A stretch of DNA of 64,000 bases from CAVVEC01 sp963747105 (GTDB lineage Bacteria > Acidobacteriota > Terriglobia > Terriglobales > Acidobacteriaceae). The stretch lies in the NCBI GenBank assembly GCA_963747105.1, contig CAVVEC010000016.1, forward strand, positions 992,001-1,056,000. Direction: 5' to 3'. Numbering within the stretch: the first letter of the stretch is position 1; each line of letters starts with the position of its first letter. Positions 1 through 10,632 of the stretch are shown piece after piece. Under the pieces are notes generated by a model. It was not told the DNA's origin. It searched no databases and saw only the letters and a list, made by a program, of their open reading frames with translations. A program made the position numbers and the translations under genes.

Positions 1-259
1 GGTGATAACTTTCGGTGTGCACGGAGTTGCATGATTGGCCTAACTCTCTGCAACGCGCTGAACACCGAGCGCTGCCCGCGTAACTCGTCTGCCATATCCT
101 GCTGCGCCGGGTTTGGGGGTAAATTCCAAGGTTAAGCATGGCCTCGGTAGAACAGGTACTTCGGTCACGCGGAAAACCCGGCCAAGTCGCTCTATAATCA
201 GAAATTTGCAGGGGTAAACTGGGGAAAAGCCGCGTCCCGCGGCCAAGCAAGCGGACAAA

Positions 260-1393
260 ATGGCGGAAAGAACCGGAATCGAACAGATCGTCGAAAAAGC
301 GGTCGCAAATGTACTCGACAGCCACCTTCCGCAGTTGCGAGAGGCTCTGGTACAGCGGGTTTTGCAGGAAGTTCAGCCACAACTGGGGAATTCCCGTGCC
401 TCAAGCGAGAGCAGTGCCGCCGATCTCCTGACCGCAATCTCCGCCATCCACGCGGGCACAACCCAGAAGGAAGTCTTACGCGCATTGCTTGACTGCATGG
501 TTCGGTATAGCGGGCGAGCCGCGCTGTTTGTCATGAAATCGGGGGCGGCGACGGGATGGCAGGGACGTGGCTTCGCCGATGATGCCGAGGTCAAGGACTT
601 CCCGCTGGACGTGAGCAGTAATGCGGCAGTCAGGGTGTTGGAATTACGCGCGGCGGTGTCTACCGGCGCCTCAGAGATGGACACGAAGTTTGTTTCGCAG
701 TTCGGCGCTCCCGCCCAGGATCGGGTCTTGCTGCTGCCACTTCATTTGAAGGACAAAATCGCCGCTCTTGTGTACGCCGATGCGGGGAACGAAGCGGGCG
801 GAAAAATGGATGCGGCCGCTCTGGAATTGCTGGTCGCGGCCACCAGCGCCTGGCTCGAAGTGGCTTCGCTGCGAAAGCAAGCGCTGAAAGACGGCACGGC
901 CGAGGCTGGCGGCGGCGAGAGGTTCGAAGCCCCGCCGGTGCAAAACGTCACCTCGTTTTCCGATCCATTTGCCGGGCATGCGCCGATCCACGCAGCATCG
1001 GCTCCCGCCGTACCCGAAGAGCCCGCGGCCGCCGTGGCATCCGCCGAAGTCGTGGTTGCGCCTGCAGCGATGGCTGCAGCCGCTCCCGCTCCCGCTACCG
1101 ATGCTTTCGCCCAGATGTCGGTGGAAGACGCCGATGTTCACCGCAAAGCGCAACGCTTTGCCCGGTTGCTGATGGACGAGATCAAGCTGTACAACCAAGC
1201 CAAGGTCGCAGACGGCCGCAAGAAGAAAGATCTATACGATCGGCTGAAAGAAGATATTGACAAAAGCCGGGCGACGTATCAGAAACGGTATGGCAGCACC
1301 GTCGCGGCAAGCGCAGATTACTTTGGCAACGAACTCATCCGCAGCCTGGCCGAGGATGACATCTCGCTCCTGGGTGAAAATTTTCGCCGGTAA
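260..1393 (+). CDS. GAF-like domain protein of unknown function
   Basis: A 377-residue soluble protein that I do not recognise by name. The ATG at 260 gives an N-terminal amphipathic stretch (about 1-45), then a region (about 58-200) whose pattern of small hydrophobic strands and helices resembles a GAF/sensor fold, an Ala/Pro/Val-rich linker (about 225-290), and a charged helical tail (about 295-377) rich in Lys, Asp and Arg. No signal peptide or membrane segment is visible. The lytic transglycosylase gene begins 16 bp downstream on the same strand, so the two may be co-transcribed. The GAF assignment is an inference from overall pattern, not from a diagnostic motif. Confidence 0.6.
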   Translation: MAERTGIEQIVEKAVANVLDSHLPQLREALVQRVLQEVQPQLGNSRASSESSAADLLTAISAIHAGTTQKEVLRALLDCMVRYSGRAALFVMKSGAATGWQGRGFADDAEVKDFPLDVSSNAAVRVLELRAAVSTGASEMDTKFVSQFGAPAQDRVLLLPLHLKDKIAALVYADAGNEAGGKMDAAALELLVAATSAWLEVASLRKQALKDGTAEAGGGERFEAPPVQNVTSFSDPFAGHAPIHAASAPAVPEEPAAAVASAEVVVAPAAMAAAAPAPATDAFAQMSVEDADVHRKAQRFARLLMDEIKLYNQAKVADGRKKKDLYDRLKEDIDKSRATYQKRYGSTVAASADYFGNELIRSLAEDDISLLGENFRR

Positions 1394-1409
1394 GAAAAAA
1401 AGAAGATAA

Positions 1410-3705
1410 TTGAAGAGAGTGGTAGTGCATCGGCATGCGGTTCTCGTTCGGCGCGTTCTTATCCTGACCCTGGCATTCTTGTGCAGCAACATTTATGTTT
1501 TGGTTCCTGCTGCGGTAGCCCAATCCTCAAGCCAGAAAACCTCCACGCACAGGAAGAGCAGTTCCGCGAGTAAGAAACGCAAGCCACCCTCTCCGCGGAT
1601 GCGGCGGATGCGCCAGGCCTTTGTGGCGTCTGCCAGTTTGAAGCCCATGGCGCGGCAACTGCTTCAGGATCGCACCCCGGCCGCTTATGTGGGAGTGGAG
1701 GCCTACGCGCGCCGCACATGCCAAAGAAGATGCGGGCGCGCTGGCCTGGCTGGTCATCGGGTATGCGCATACCGTCGACCATGATTACACGAAAGCCATC
1801 GATCCCCTGAACCGCGCCAAGCTGCAGGCAGGCGATCTCGGCGATTACGTCACTTATTACCTGGGTACCGCCTACTATCAAACCGGACGTCTCGCCGAGG
1901 CCGTTGCCACGCTTAGCGTGTTTGATAAGGGCTTTCCGGAGTCGTTGCTGACTCGCGATGCTCACGTGCTGTATGCCAACGCCTTGGTGGCGGACGGGCG
2001 GGCCCCGGAAGCCGTCGAAGTGCTGGAGAGCGATCGGGAGCCGGTGCGGGCCGATCTCGAATTCGCCTTGGGACGGGCTTATGCGGCTGCCGGACCAACC
2101 GGCAAAGGCACTGACCGTCTTCCGCAACTTGTACTTCACGATGCCGCTCAGTTGGGAAGCAGGCCAGGTTGATGCTGAACTGAGAAAATTGTCCACAACC
2201 CCGCAAACACAGCCACCCAGTCTCGCTGAACGCCGGACGCGGGCCGATCTTCTGGCCAAAGGGAAACAGTTCAGCGAGGCCGCGAACGAGTACCGTGACT
2301 TACTGGATCAAGTTAGCCCCGATGAGCGCCCCGAGATCGAAATGGCGATGGCGGAAACGCTGCGCCGCGATGGCCGGAACAAGGATGCCAAGAAAGCTCT
2401 GGAGTCGATCCCAACTCCTACGCCTGAAATCAACGCCGAGCGCCTGTTCAACCTGGGAGAAATTGCCCGCGCCTCAGACGATGACGACGATTTTCTGCGG
2501 ATTATGGATCAGCTTCGGCAAATCGCTCCAACCAGTTCCTGGCTGGAGCAAGCCCTGCTGTCGGCAGGGAACATTTACTTTCTGCGGCGCGACTACGATC
2601 GGGCCATCGATTCTTATCGCGAGCTGCAGGAGCGCTTCCCCAACGGCGGCCGTGCCTCCTACGCGCACTGGAAGGCAGCCTGGCTGAGCCTGCGCCAAGG
2701 CCGGAGCGCCGAAGCCAAGAAAGAATTCGAGGATCAGATCGCTCTCTACCCCGGATCGTCGGAGGTTCCGGCAGCACTCTACTGGCGGGCCCGGATGGCT
2801 GAAGAAGATGGGGAGCCAGCCAAGGCTCGAGCCTATTATCAGAAGCTTTCAGAGCGATTCCGCAACTACTACTATGGTGATTTGGCTCGACAGCAGCTTA
2901 AGAAGCTGAAAAGTGCCGGCGATCCTGAGCATATCCCTCTGCTGGATCGCGTGCCGCCGATCGATCCCAGCGTAAGGTGACAGCAGATCCTGTGCCGACC
3001 GACAATTTGCGAGTGCAGAAGGCGCGTCTCCTCGAAAATGGCGCACTCCTGGATTTCGCGGTCCGCGAACTGAAGGCCGCCGCCGAAGAGGACAAGGGGA
3101 ACTGGCTGGCGCCTGAGACGGCGCGTCTCTACCAGGATGCGGGCCGCTATGACGCGGCTGTGGAAGTCATGAAGCGGGCTGCACCAAACTATTTTGCGGT
3201 CGATTTGACCAGCCTGCCACGCCCCTATTGGGAAGCGCTCTTTCCCAAGCCTTATTGGCTTGATCTCAAGAGGTTTTCGTCCAGCAATGCGCTGGACCCG
3301 TACCTGGTGGCCTCCCTGATTCGGCAGGAGTCGGAATTCAATCCCAACGCGGTGTCGCGCAAGAATGCAGTCGGACTGATGCAATTGCTTCCCAAAGTCG
3401 GCAAGACGGTCGCCAAGCAACAGAAGCTGAGGCGCTATTCAACTACACAGCTATTCACGCCTGGCGTGAACCTGCAGCTCGGCACACGCTATTTCCGCAA
3501 CATGGTCGACAAGTTCGGCGCCTTCGAGTACGCCCTGGCCGCCTACAACGCCGGCGCCGACCGCGTGCAAGATTGGTTGGGACAGGGCAAGTATCGTGAT
3601 CCGCAGGAATTCGTGGAATCCATCCCATTCACCGAAACCCGCGAATACGTGCAGGCGATTCTGCGCAATACGGACGTGTACCGGCAGTTGTATGGCGCTC
3701 CATGA
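1410..3705 (+). CDS. slt: soluble lytic murein transglycosylase with TPR region (frame-disrupted)
   Basis: This is a periplasmic muramidase-like enzyme that cleaves peptidoglycan glycan strands to 1,6-anhydro ends. It opens at a TTG (1410) with a basic stretch followed by a hydrophobic signal segment. A long alpha-helical TPR-like region follows, with repeats such as YLGTAYYQTGRLAEAV and NIYFLRRDYDRAIDSYRELQ. The C-terminal SLT domain carries the catalytic Glu in RQESEFNP, then GLMQLLP and LAAYNAGADRV. The reading frame changes near 1700, 2095 and 2980, but protein-like sequence continues across each break and the total span (about 765 codons) matches the Slt family. These are most likely sequencing indels. 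Paralogous roles such as MltE-like enzymes are less likely given the long TPR region. Confidence 0.85.
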
Positions 3706-3871
3706 GGCGGACCGCCGGTCTAGACTGATACCCGGCGTGGACAAATACCCAGCTCGGCCCACTTTTTACAACTTTTCATAATCCGCTGACCACACCCGCG
3801 TAGAATGAGCGGGTTCGTCTCTTTGGACAGATTTGCTCTGGCCTGTAATCACAAAACTTAAGGAGCCATGT

Positions 3872-4368
3872 ATGAAGAAAGCAAGTCAACCAGTTCCCGA
3901 CGGATTTCACACCATTACCGCTTCACTGACGTTCGAAACGGCGCTCAAGCCATCGAGTTTTACAAGAAGGCGTTTGGCGCCGAGGAAATCATGCGCATGG
4001 CCGGTCCCGACGGCAAGATCGGCCATGCCGAGTTGAAGATTGGCGATTCCATCATTTTTGTTACGGATGAGAACCCAGGAATGGGTAACAAGTCACCGCA
4101 GACTCTGGGCGGCACCGCCGGCAGTCTCTATCTCTACGTCGAGGACGTGGACACGGCCTTTCAGAGCGCCATAGATGCTGGCGGCAAGGCGACCATGCCC
4201 GTAACCGACATGTTCTGGGGGGATCGTTTCGGAAACTTTGTCGATCCATATGGCCACAACTGGGGCTTGAGCACGCACACGCAGGACATGTCCCCCGAGG
4301 AAATTGAAGAAGGAGCGAAAGCGTTCTACGCCCAGATGGCACAGCAGGCGCAGAAGAAATCGGCCTAG
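3872..4368 (+). CDS. VOC (glyoxalase/PhnB-like) family protein, one frameshift
   Basis: A protein of about 165 residues with the glyoxalase/bleomycin-resistance fold. These usually bind a metal ion or small ligand; the substrate is unknown. Typical features are NGAQAIEFYKKAFGAEE near the N-terminus, the central GSLYLYVEDVD strand and DRFGNFVDPYGHNW near the C-terminus. The start is taken at 3872 because AAGGAG at 3859-3864 lies 7 nt upstream and the reading MKKASQPVPDGFHT is the usual N-terminus of this family. The frame changes at about 3930, where one base appears to be missing after CTGAC. An in-frame ATG at 3868 would give an atypical N-terminus. The gene stands alone between slt and a hairpin at 4521-4565. 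Confidence 0.8.
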
Positions 4369-4520
4369 CCGCTAAGTCGTTGAAAATGTGTCCGCGCTTC
4401 AGCGCCTGAAGTGGGTTTTCTTGTCCTGGAGGACTTTTTCCGCAGCCTGCTAGAACTCGTCCGAGAATGGGTTTGAAAGAGCATGGCTTCCAGCCATGCC
4501 GCTGGAACCCAAAGAATGCG

Positions 4521-4565
4521 GGCTTTAGCCCCTGGGTCAAACGTAAAACCTCAGGGGCTAAAGCC
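4521..4565. repeat. perfect 14-bp inverted repeat, possible bidirectional terminator
   Basis: GGCTTTAGCCCCTG at 4521-4534 is repeated exactly in inverse orientation at 4552-4565 with a 17-nt loop. It sits between the convergent 3' ends of the VOC gene (+) and lspA (-). There is no clear U-run, so it may be a dispersed palindromic repeat and not an intrinsic terminator. The same intergenic stretch holds a shorter hairpin around 4479-4497 (GCATGGCTTCCAGCCATGC). Confidence 0.65.
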
Positions 4566-4625
4566 AAGTTCTCAAGAATGCGATTGCGGCGCAGCTGAAG
4601 CTGCGCCATTTCAAAGCCTTGACTT

Positions 4626-5115
4626 CTACGCGGATTTCTCGTGCGCCGGAGCCTTCGCGAACAGGATCTCAATCACCAGCAACCCTGCTCCGCAAACGAT
4701 CGCACTGTCCGCCACATTGAAGGCCGGCCACTGATATTGGCCGATGTAGAACAGCAGAAAGTCCACCACCCGGCCGTTGAGCAGGCGGTCCCAGAGATTG
4801 CCCAGCGCGCCTCCCAGAATCAGCGCCAGGCCAATGCCAGTGGTCGTCATGGCATGGCTGTTTCGCCACAGCAGCGCCGAAACCACCACCAGCGCGACGA
4901 TCGAAAACAGCACCAGCATGGCGATCTTCCACTGCGCCGGCGAATCCGCGAACAGGCCAAAGGCCGCGCCGCGATTCTCCACGTGGGTGAGGCGGAAGAA
5001 CCCGGGGATGACCTGAATGCCGTCATGCAGCGAAATGTTCTTGGCGACGATCCACTTGCGTGGCCCGGTCGAGCAGCACCACCAGCAACGCGATCAGAAA
5101 ATGAAACCTGCGCAT
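4626..5115 (-). CDS. lspA: lipoprotein signal peptidase (signal peptidase II), one frameshift
   Basis: An inner-membrane aspartyl protease that removes signal peptides from diacylated prolipoproteins. The start ATG is at 5115-5113, opening with MRRFHFLIALLVVLLDRATK. The frame changes near 5065, where one extra base in the codon run after the ATK residues restores WIVAKNISLHDG. The hallmark residues are present: VENRGAAFGLF, the catalytic Asp in GNLWDR, and the second in FNVADSAI. Four hydrophobic segments are seen. The length of about 162 residues is normal. It lies downstream of ileS on the same strand, the classic bacterial ileS-lspA order, with a palindromic repeat (5187-5272) in the gap. 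Confidence 0.88.
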
Positions 5116-5186
5116 GACGTGAGGTTCGTTCATTCGGAGTGCGACTCAGATCGCATATTATTGCGACGCGACTCAGCAGACACATT

Positions 5187-5272
5187 GTCATTCCGAGTGC
5201 CCGCTGCTGGCACGAGGAATCTGCATTTATGTCTCCAAGCAACTGCAGATTCCTCGCTGCGCTCGGAATGAC
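5187..5272. repeat. dispersed palindromic repeat, copy 1
   Basis: GTCATTCCGAG at 5187-5197 and its exact inverse CTCGGAATGAC at 5262-5272 bound an 86-nt element. It contains AACTGCAGATTCCTCG (5241-5256), a 16-mer that also occurs at 53222-53237 and, inverted, at 63956-63971. It lies in the lspA-ileS gap. Confidence 0.85.
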
Positions 5273-5326
5273 AAGATGCTAAAGCGGATGCTTCGCTCGG
5301 GATAACAACGACAACCCATTTCACTA

Positions 5327-8175
5327 TTAGATTACCTCGCCGCCGCCCGCTTCGATCTCTTTCAGCACTGCGCTGCAACGCTCGCAAACCGTGGGATAGA
5401 CCGGGTCTTCCCCTACATGAGTCGAGTAATTCCAGCAGCGCTCGCATTTCTGGCCTCGGCGCTTGTTCCACCCGCACCGTAGACTCCGCTGCTGCCGTTG
5501 CCGGAAGCGGCCTGCTCCAGTTTGACCGCGGACACGATGAAGAGATAGCGAAGCTGGTCCCGGTGCCGCGCCAAGACGGAATAAACCGGATCGGCGGCCG
5601 TAACCGTGACCTGAGCCTCGAGCGCTCCACCGATCATGCTTGTTGTTGCGTGCTTCTTCCAGCGCCTTCAAGACTTCGTCCCGGACCGCGCGCAGCGTAG
5701 TCCAGTCTTCGTGCTGCTCGGGGATCTCGCCGCAACGTCCGCGCCCAGAATCTCCGCGCGAGCTAGGAAACTTCGCCACGTGCACGTCTTCCGCGACGTT
5801 CCGCTGTCGGCGGCAAGTACTGCCAAACCTCCTCGCAGGTGAAGCTCATGATCGGAGCCAGCAGCCGAACCAGCGCCTCGCCGATGCGCCAGATCGCCGT
5901 CTGCGCAGCCCGCCGCGCAGGCGAATTGGGGCGCGTAGGTGTACAGCCGGTCTTTGAGCACATCGAAATAGAATGCGCTCAGTTCGACCACACAAAAATT
6001 CATGCACCCGCTGATAGATCCTGTGAAAGGCAAACTCGTCATACCAGCGCGTCACATCGGCAGCCATCGCCGCGGTCTGCCGCAGCATGTACTGATCCAG
6101 CGCTTCCATCTTTTCAAACGGAACCGCATCCCGCTGCGGATCGAAGTCATACAGATTTCCCAAGACGTAGCGGAAGGTGTTGCGGATCTTGCGATAGTTC
6201 TCCGCGATGCGCTGCATCAGCTGTTCGGAGCCGACCACGTCTTCGCGGAAATCCACGGACGCGACCCACAAGACGCACGATCTCCCCCCCCAGCCGGTTC
6301 GCGATATCCACCGGGTCCACATCGTTTCCCCGCGACTTGGACATCGCCTGCCCCTGTTCGTCGAGCGTCCATCCCGCCGTGCGCCACGCTCTTATACGGC
6401 GCGTGCCCCTGCGTGCCCACCGAGCAGAGCAGGGAAGAGTGAAACCAGCCGCGGTGCTGGTCGCCGCCTTCGAGATATAGATCGGCGGCGGCAGGGTAAC
6501 TCGGCTCGGCTCAGCGCAAGGCCAGATAGCTGCATCCCGACTCGAACCACACATCGAGGATGTCCATTTCTTTCTTGAACTGCGCTCCGCCGCATTTTTG
6601 GCACTTCGTTCCGCGGGGAAGCAATGCCGTCCGCTTCCGGCGTGTACCATGCGTCGGCGCCCGCGCGGGCAAACAACTCGACCACCTTGCGATCAATCGC
6701 AGGATCGTTGCAGCGGCTTGCCACATCCTTCGCACAGGAATACGGCGATGGGCACGCCCCAAATGCGCTGCCGAGAGATGCACCAATCCGGCCGGGTGGC
6801 AATCATGTTCGAGATGCGTTCTTCGCCCCAGGCCGGGTCCCACTTTACTTTCTTGATCTCCTCCAAGGCGCGGCTCCGCAGCGTGCCGCCACCCTGCATC
6901 GGGGTCTCCATCGAGATGAACCACTGCTCCGTGGCCCGGAAGATGATCGGATTATGGCAGCGCCAGCAGTGCGGATAGGAGTGCTCGATCTTCTCCTCGT
7001 GCATCAGCGCGCCGCGCTTCTTCAGCAGCTCGATGATCGGCGCATTCGCTTTAAAAACCTGCAGGCCGTCGTATTCGGGCAAGCCGTTGTGCATGATGCC
7101 CGCTTCATCCACGTTGGTAGTGAGGTCGAGCTTGTATTTCACGCCAGTGGCAAAGTCGTCCGCGCCATGCGACGGAGCAGTATGAACTACGCCGGTACCG
7201 GTGTCCATGGTCACGTAGTCGGCCAGCACGCCCACGATGTCGCGGTCGAGAAACGGGTGGGCGAAGTTCTTGTATTCGAGCCTTTCGCCGGGGAAGCGGG
7301 CGAGTTCGCGCTGGGAACCCAGTCCAACCTTGTCGGCAAATTCCTGCGCCAGCTTGGCCGCCACAATGTAGACTTCATCCCCGGATTCAACGGCCACGTA
7401 CTCCTCATGCGGGTGGAAGGCGACGGCCATGGACGCAGGCAGGGTCCATGGCGTGGTGGTCCAGATCACCGTGAACACATTCTTGCCTTGGAGCGCAGCA
7501 TCGAGCGTTGCCGGATCATCCTTCAGCCGATACTTCACCCAGATGGCAGGGCTGGTGTGGTTCTCGTACTCGACTTCGGCCTCGGCCAGCGCGGTTTTGT
7601 CGTGAATGCACCAGTAGACCGAGCGCAGACCCTTGTAGACGAATCCTTTCTCCAGGAAGGCATACAGAGTAGCCACCACCACAGACTCGTACTGCGGATA
7701 CATGGTGGCGTAAGGGTGCTCCCAACGTCCGAACACGCCGATGCGCTTGAACTGCGAGCCGCTGCAGGTCAAGAAACTTCTGCGCATACTTGCGGCATTC
7801 CAGGCGGACATCCGACCGCTTCATCTGCAATTTCTTGCCGCCCAACTGCTGGTCAACCTTGATCTCGATGGGCAGGCCGTGGCAGTCAAATCCCGGAACA
7901 TAAGGAGCATCAAATCCCGCCATGTTCTTGGATTTGACGATGAAATCCTTCAGGCACTTGTTCAGCGCCGTACCCAGATGGATCGGTCCGCTGGTGTAAG
8001 GTGGCCCGTCGTGCAGGGCATAGATCGGAGCTCCTGCCCGCGCCTGTCGAATGCGCTGGTAAATCCCCATCTGCTCCCACTGGGCCAGAATCCTGGGCTC
8101 GTTCTGCGGCAAGTTCGCTTTCATGGGAAAGTCGGTTTTGGGCAGATTGATGGTGGATTTGAGCTCGAGCGGCAC
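5327..8175 (-). CDS. ileS: isoleucyl-tRNA synthetase, heavily frame-disrupted
   Basis: A cytoplasmic class I aminoacyl-tRNA synthetase that charges tRNA-Ile. The start ATG at 8175 gives MPLELKSTINLPKTDFPMK. The HIGH-type motif appears as PIHLGTALNKCLKD (around 7965), the editing domain follows in the long clean stretch 7745-6710, and the KMSKS loop as AMSKSRGND near 6340. Near the C-terminus the zinc knuckle reads CERCWNYS and CERCSAVLKE. The span of 2,849 nt (about 950 codons) is the normal length. Family-like sequence must be followed through roughly ten frame changes (for example near 7745, 6710, 6610, 6540, 6385, 6270, 5985, 5930 and 5790). As ileS is essential, these are almost certainly sequence errors. 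lspA lies downstream. Confidence 0.93.
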
Positions 8176-8209
8176 AGGCTAATTTTCTCCCAACTAATTG
8201 ATTTTTTTC

Positions 8210-8215
8210 ATTATA
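8210..8215 (-). promoter_or_regulatory. possible -10 element for ileS
   Basis: On the minus strand the hexamer TATAAT occurs at 8215-8210, about 35 nt upstream of the ileS start. No convincing -35 hexamer is seen at the usual distance, so the call rests on the -10 alone. Confidence 0.35.
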
Positions 8216-8476
8216 GGGGCCTGGCGAAGGAACGTCCATCAGCCCACCGGGCGCACGAAGGTTCTTATCCGGAGGATGCGAAAACCACCGTGGAAAAGGG
8301 CAGGAATCAGTGTACAATTTTGTTACATGACGTTTGCCTGATCTGAGCATCTAAGGGAGTATTGTTGAACGAAGCTCAACTATCCGGCTGGACAGCGGAG
8401 GACTTGGGCAGAATCGGATGAGTCACTGGCGCCGGGCATGCAACTTGGTACGCTATGTGCTCATCAAGCTTAATGG
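8216..8476. other. intergenic region between divergent ileS and TonB-type gene
   Basis: About 260 bp with no supported gene. It contains the upstream region of both divergent genes. I looked for a T-box-like leader in front of ileS and saw no recognisable terminator/antiterminator pair. Confidence 0.5.
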
Positions 8477-8524
8477 ATGGCGAAGTTTGCGTCTGAGCCG
8501 CGAACCGAGAACCCGCGGTCAACT

Positions 8525-9525
8525 ATGGCGACACTCGATATTACACCCCGCACCGAACGCGAACCGGAACTGAACCTCCTGCTGGACAAGAGCGGGCTGG
8601 ACCAGCCGCTGTGGAAGTCCCTGTTTCAAAACCTGGATGATTATTTTTTCCCGAAGAAGCAGGCGCCGCTCATCCTGACTTCCAAGCCGGTTCCGGTTAA
8701 GGACATCTGGGGTTTTTACGACTACAAGAAAAACGGAGCGCTGGGCTCGACCGCGGTGCACATACTGGCGGTCGGGGTAATTATTGGTGGAACCATCCTG
8801 GGACGCCGGATGGTGCAGCAGATTGAGAAGCCCCATGAGACAGTCACCCTGCTCACGCCCGATGACATTCCTGCGTTGCCTCCTGCGAAGACTGCGGTGG
8901 GCGGCGGCGGCGGTGGTGGCGACCGCGACAAGCTGGAGGCGCCAAAGGGCAAGCTGCCTAAATTTTCCATGCAGCAGATCACCCCTCCCATGATGGTGGT
9001 GCGCAACGATAATCCCAAATTGGCGGTCGAACCCACTGTAGTTGTTCCCCCGGATATCAAGCTGGCCTTGAACAGTATGCCGACCTTAGGGGATCCCATG
9101 TCCCACCTGCCTTCCGGACCGCCCTCTAATGGCACCGGATCGGGCGGCGGCATTGGCTCCGGCTACGGCGGAGGCGTGGGTTCGGGTGAAGGGCCAGGCG
9201 TCGGGCTAGGACATGGCGGGGGTATTGGCGGCGGCGTGTTCCGGGTCGGCGGCGGCGTCAGTGCTCCCCGGGGCGATCTACGCAGCCCGATCCGGAATAC
9301 TCGGAAGAGGCCCGAAAGGCAAAGTACCAAGGGACATGTGTGTTGTGGCTGGTGGTGGGGCCGGACGGTCGCACGCGCGATATTCGCGTGACCCACACGT
9401 TGGGGTTGGGTTTGGATGAAAAAGCGATCGAAGCCGTCAAGACCTGGAAGTTCGAACCAGCCATGAAGGATGGCAAACCTGTCGCGGTGCAGATCAGTGT
9501 CGAGGTCAGCTTCCGGCTGTACTAG
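8525..9525 (+). CDS. energy transducer TonB-family protein, frame-disrupted
   Basis: An envelope protein with a TonB-type C-terminal domain, expected to link inner-membrane energy to outer-membrane receptors. The likely start is the ATG at 8525 (MATLDITPRTEREPELNL); a start at 8477 would add 16 residues. A cytosolic N-terminus is followed by one membrane segment (about 78-97, HILAVGVIIGGTILG), a Pro/Gly-rich periplasmic spacer with long glycine runs, and a C-terminal domain with VGPDGRTRDIRVTHTLG and AVKTWKFEPAMKDGKPV ending at 9525. The frame shifts at about 9270-9290 inside the glycine-rich part, with a probable second small indel there. An intrinsic terminator follows immediately. No ExbB/ExbD is adjacent. 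Confidence 0.8.
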
Positions 9526-9549
9526 ACAAGTTATCGTTTTGCGACAAGC

Positions 9550-9580
9550 GCGGCCGCGAGTTAGCGGCCGCTTTTGTTTT
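9550..9580 (+). terminator. Rho-independent terminator after the TonB-type gene
   Basis: GCGGCCGC at 9550-9557 pairs perfectly with GCGGCCGC at 9564-9571 around a 6-nt loop, followed by TTTTGTTTT. It lies 25 nt after the stop of the TonB-type gene. Confidence 0.88.
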
Positions 9581-9818
9581 AGGGAGCAGCATTAGCGCCC
9601 GATTCGTGAATTCCACAGCGCTCGTACAACCACCGCCCGCCCGTTCTCCTGCTTGCAGCATAGCTGGAAGCGGCCGAAAATACAGGCTCTTTCGTGCGCT
9701 TGGTGAAATCGAAACCGGGGACATTTCTAATGCGATATGACAAAATATGCAAAAGAGGCTTGACAGAAAGCGGTTTCAGAGAGCAGACTTCCCTGACCGA
9801 ACAGGAGGCAAGCACAAA

Positions 9819-9992
9819 ATGGAGATGGCCAAATTCCTTCACAAAATGTGGTCAGATGACCGAGGGCAGGACATTGCCGAATACGCGGTGATGCTCGCGG
9901 TTATTCTGGTGTTAGTGGTTGGCACCATCCGATTAATTGGATCAAGTTCAAATAACGTGTTTTCCAGCGTAGCCAGCTCGATTGCGCAATAG
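9819..9992 (+). CDS. Flp/Fap-type pilin-like small protein
   Basis: A 57-residue peptide, taken from the ATG at 9819 because AGGAGG (9803-9808) lies 10 nt upstream. After a short charged N-terminus (EMAKFLHKMWSDDRGQDIAE) there is one hydrophobic helix (EYAVMLAVILVLVVGTIRLI) and a Ser/Asn-rich tail. The layout, with Gly-Gln-Asp-Ile-Ala-Glu-Tyr at the start of the helix, matches type IVb (Flp) pilins, where prepilin peptidase cuts just before the helix and the Glu directs assembly. No tad/cpa secretion genes are nearby, so it is an orphan pilin gene here. Confidence 0.72.
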   Translation: MEMAKFLHKMWSDDRGQDIAEYAVMLAVILVLVVGTIRLIGSSSNNVFSSVASSIAQ

Positions 9993-10286
9993 CTGCTGAG
10001 CAAGCTCGCCCTCAGGGTGAGAGTCGGGTCGCTCGGCCCTCGCCTTCTGCGCGCAACCCCGATGGCGCTTGCTCTGCCGAAGGCAGAATCGCCGCTGTCC
10101 AGCGAACGATTTTGGCGCACTCTCCAATGCAATCGCAGGATTCTGTGGCGCTTGCGAAATGAAGCCATCCTGGTGAAACCCAACAGGGCATGGCACAGCT
10201 CCGGCGCAGGCCGCGGTCAGCCGGAGCGTGCTACCATCACAACTGCCAATGTCGGATTCGGGCAATTTCATTCCAGGAGGGGAGCA

Positions 10287-10487
10287 ATGGTGCAGAAGGT
10301 CATTGAGATCGTCGGTGTCTCCAAGGAGAGCTTTGCCAAGGCGGCGGAAAATGCGGTGGCGGAGGCCGCCAAGAGCGTTCGCGGAATGAAGTGGGCCAGA
10401 GTTGGGGAATTGGAGATGGAACTGGACGGCAAGAAAATAAAACAATATCGCGCCACAACCAGGATCTTCTTCGACATCGAAAAATAG
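10287..10487 (+). CDS. dodecin family protein
   Basis: A 66-residue flavin-binding storage protein; dodecins form hollow dodecamers that hold flavins (or CoA). The start is the ATG at 10287, preceded by GGAGGGGAG about 5 nt upstream. The whole sequence fits the family: VIEIVGVSKESFAKAAENAV, then AAKSVRGMKWARVGELEMEL with the Trp that stacks on the flavin, and KIKQYRATTRIFFDIE at the C-terminus. The longer in-frame reading from 10017 is not supported. Confidence 0.92.
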   Translation: MVQKVIEIVGVSKESFAKAAENAVAEAAKSVRGMKWARVGELEMELDGKKIKQYRATTRIFFDIEK

Positions 10488-10632
10488 GTCGAGCCGGACG
10501 CGGGAATTGCGTGCCTTCCTGACCGACCCAAAACCGGCTTGACGTTCACACCCAACTGCGCGAAGCGATTGCCCGGTGCGCGGGCTCAGGTACAATGCTG
10601 CTAATCTGCGCAGATGCAAACAGTGGAGCCGG

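Noticed and set aside
1459..2259. A 266-residue minus-strand reading opposite slt
   Set aside because: It spans two frame breaks of the real slt gene and has Arg/Gly-rich shadow composition.
6624..7862. A 412-residue plus-strand reading opposite ileS
   Set aside because: Antisense to the clearest part of ileS, with no recognisable domain; its length reflects GC-rich codon bias.
5327..8175. ileS as a decayed pseudogene
   Set aside because: All catalytic motifs are present and the total length is normal; the gene is essential, so indels in the sequence are more likely.
8216..8476. A T-box riboswitch in front of ileS
   Set aside because: No T-box core or terminator/antiterminator pair could be recognised.
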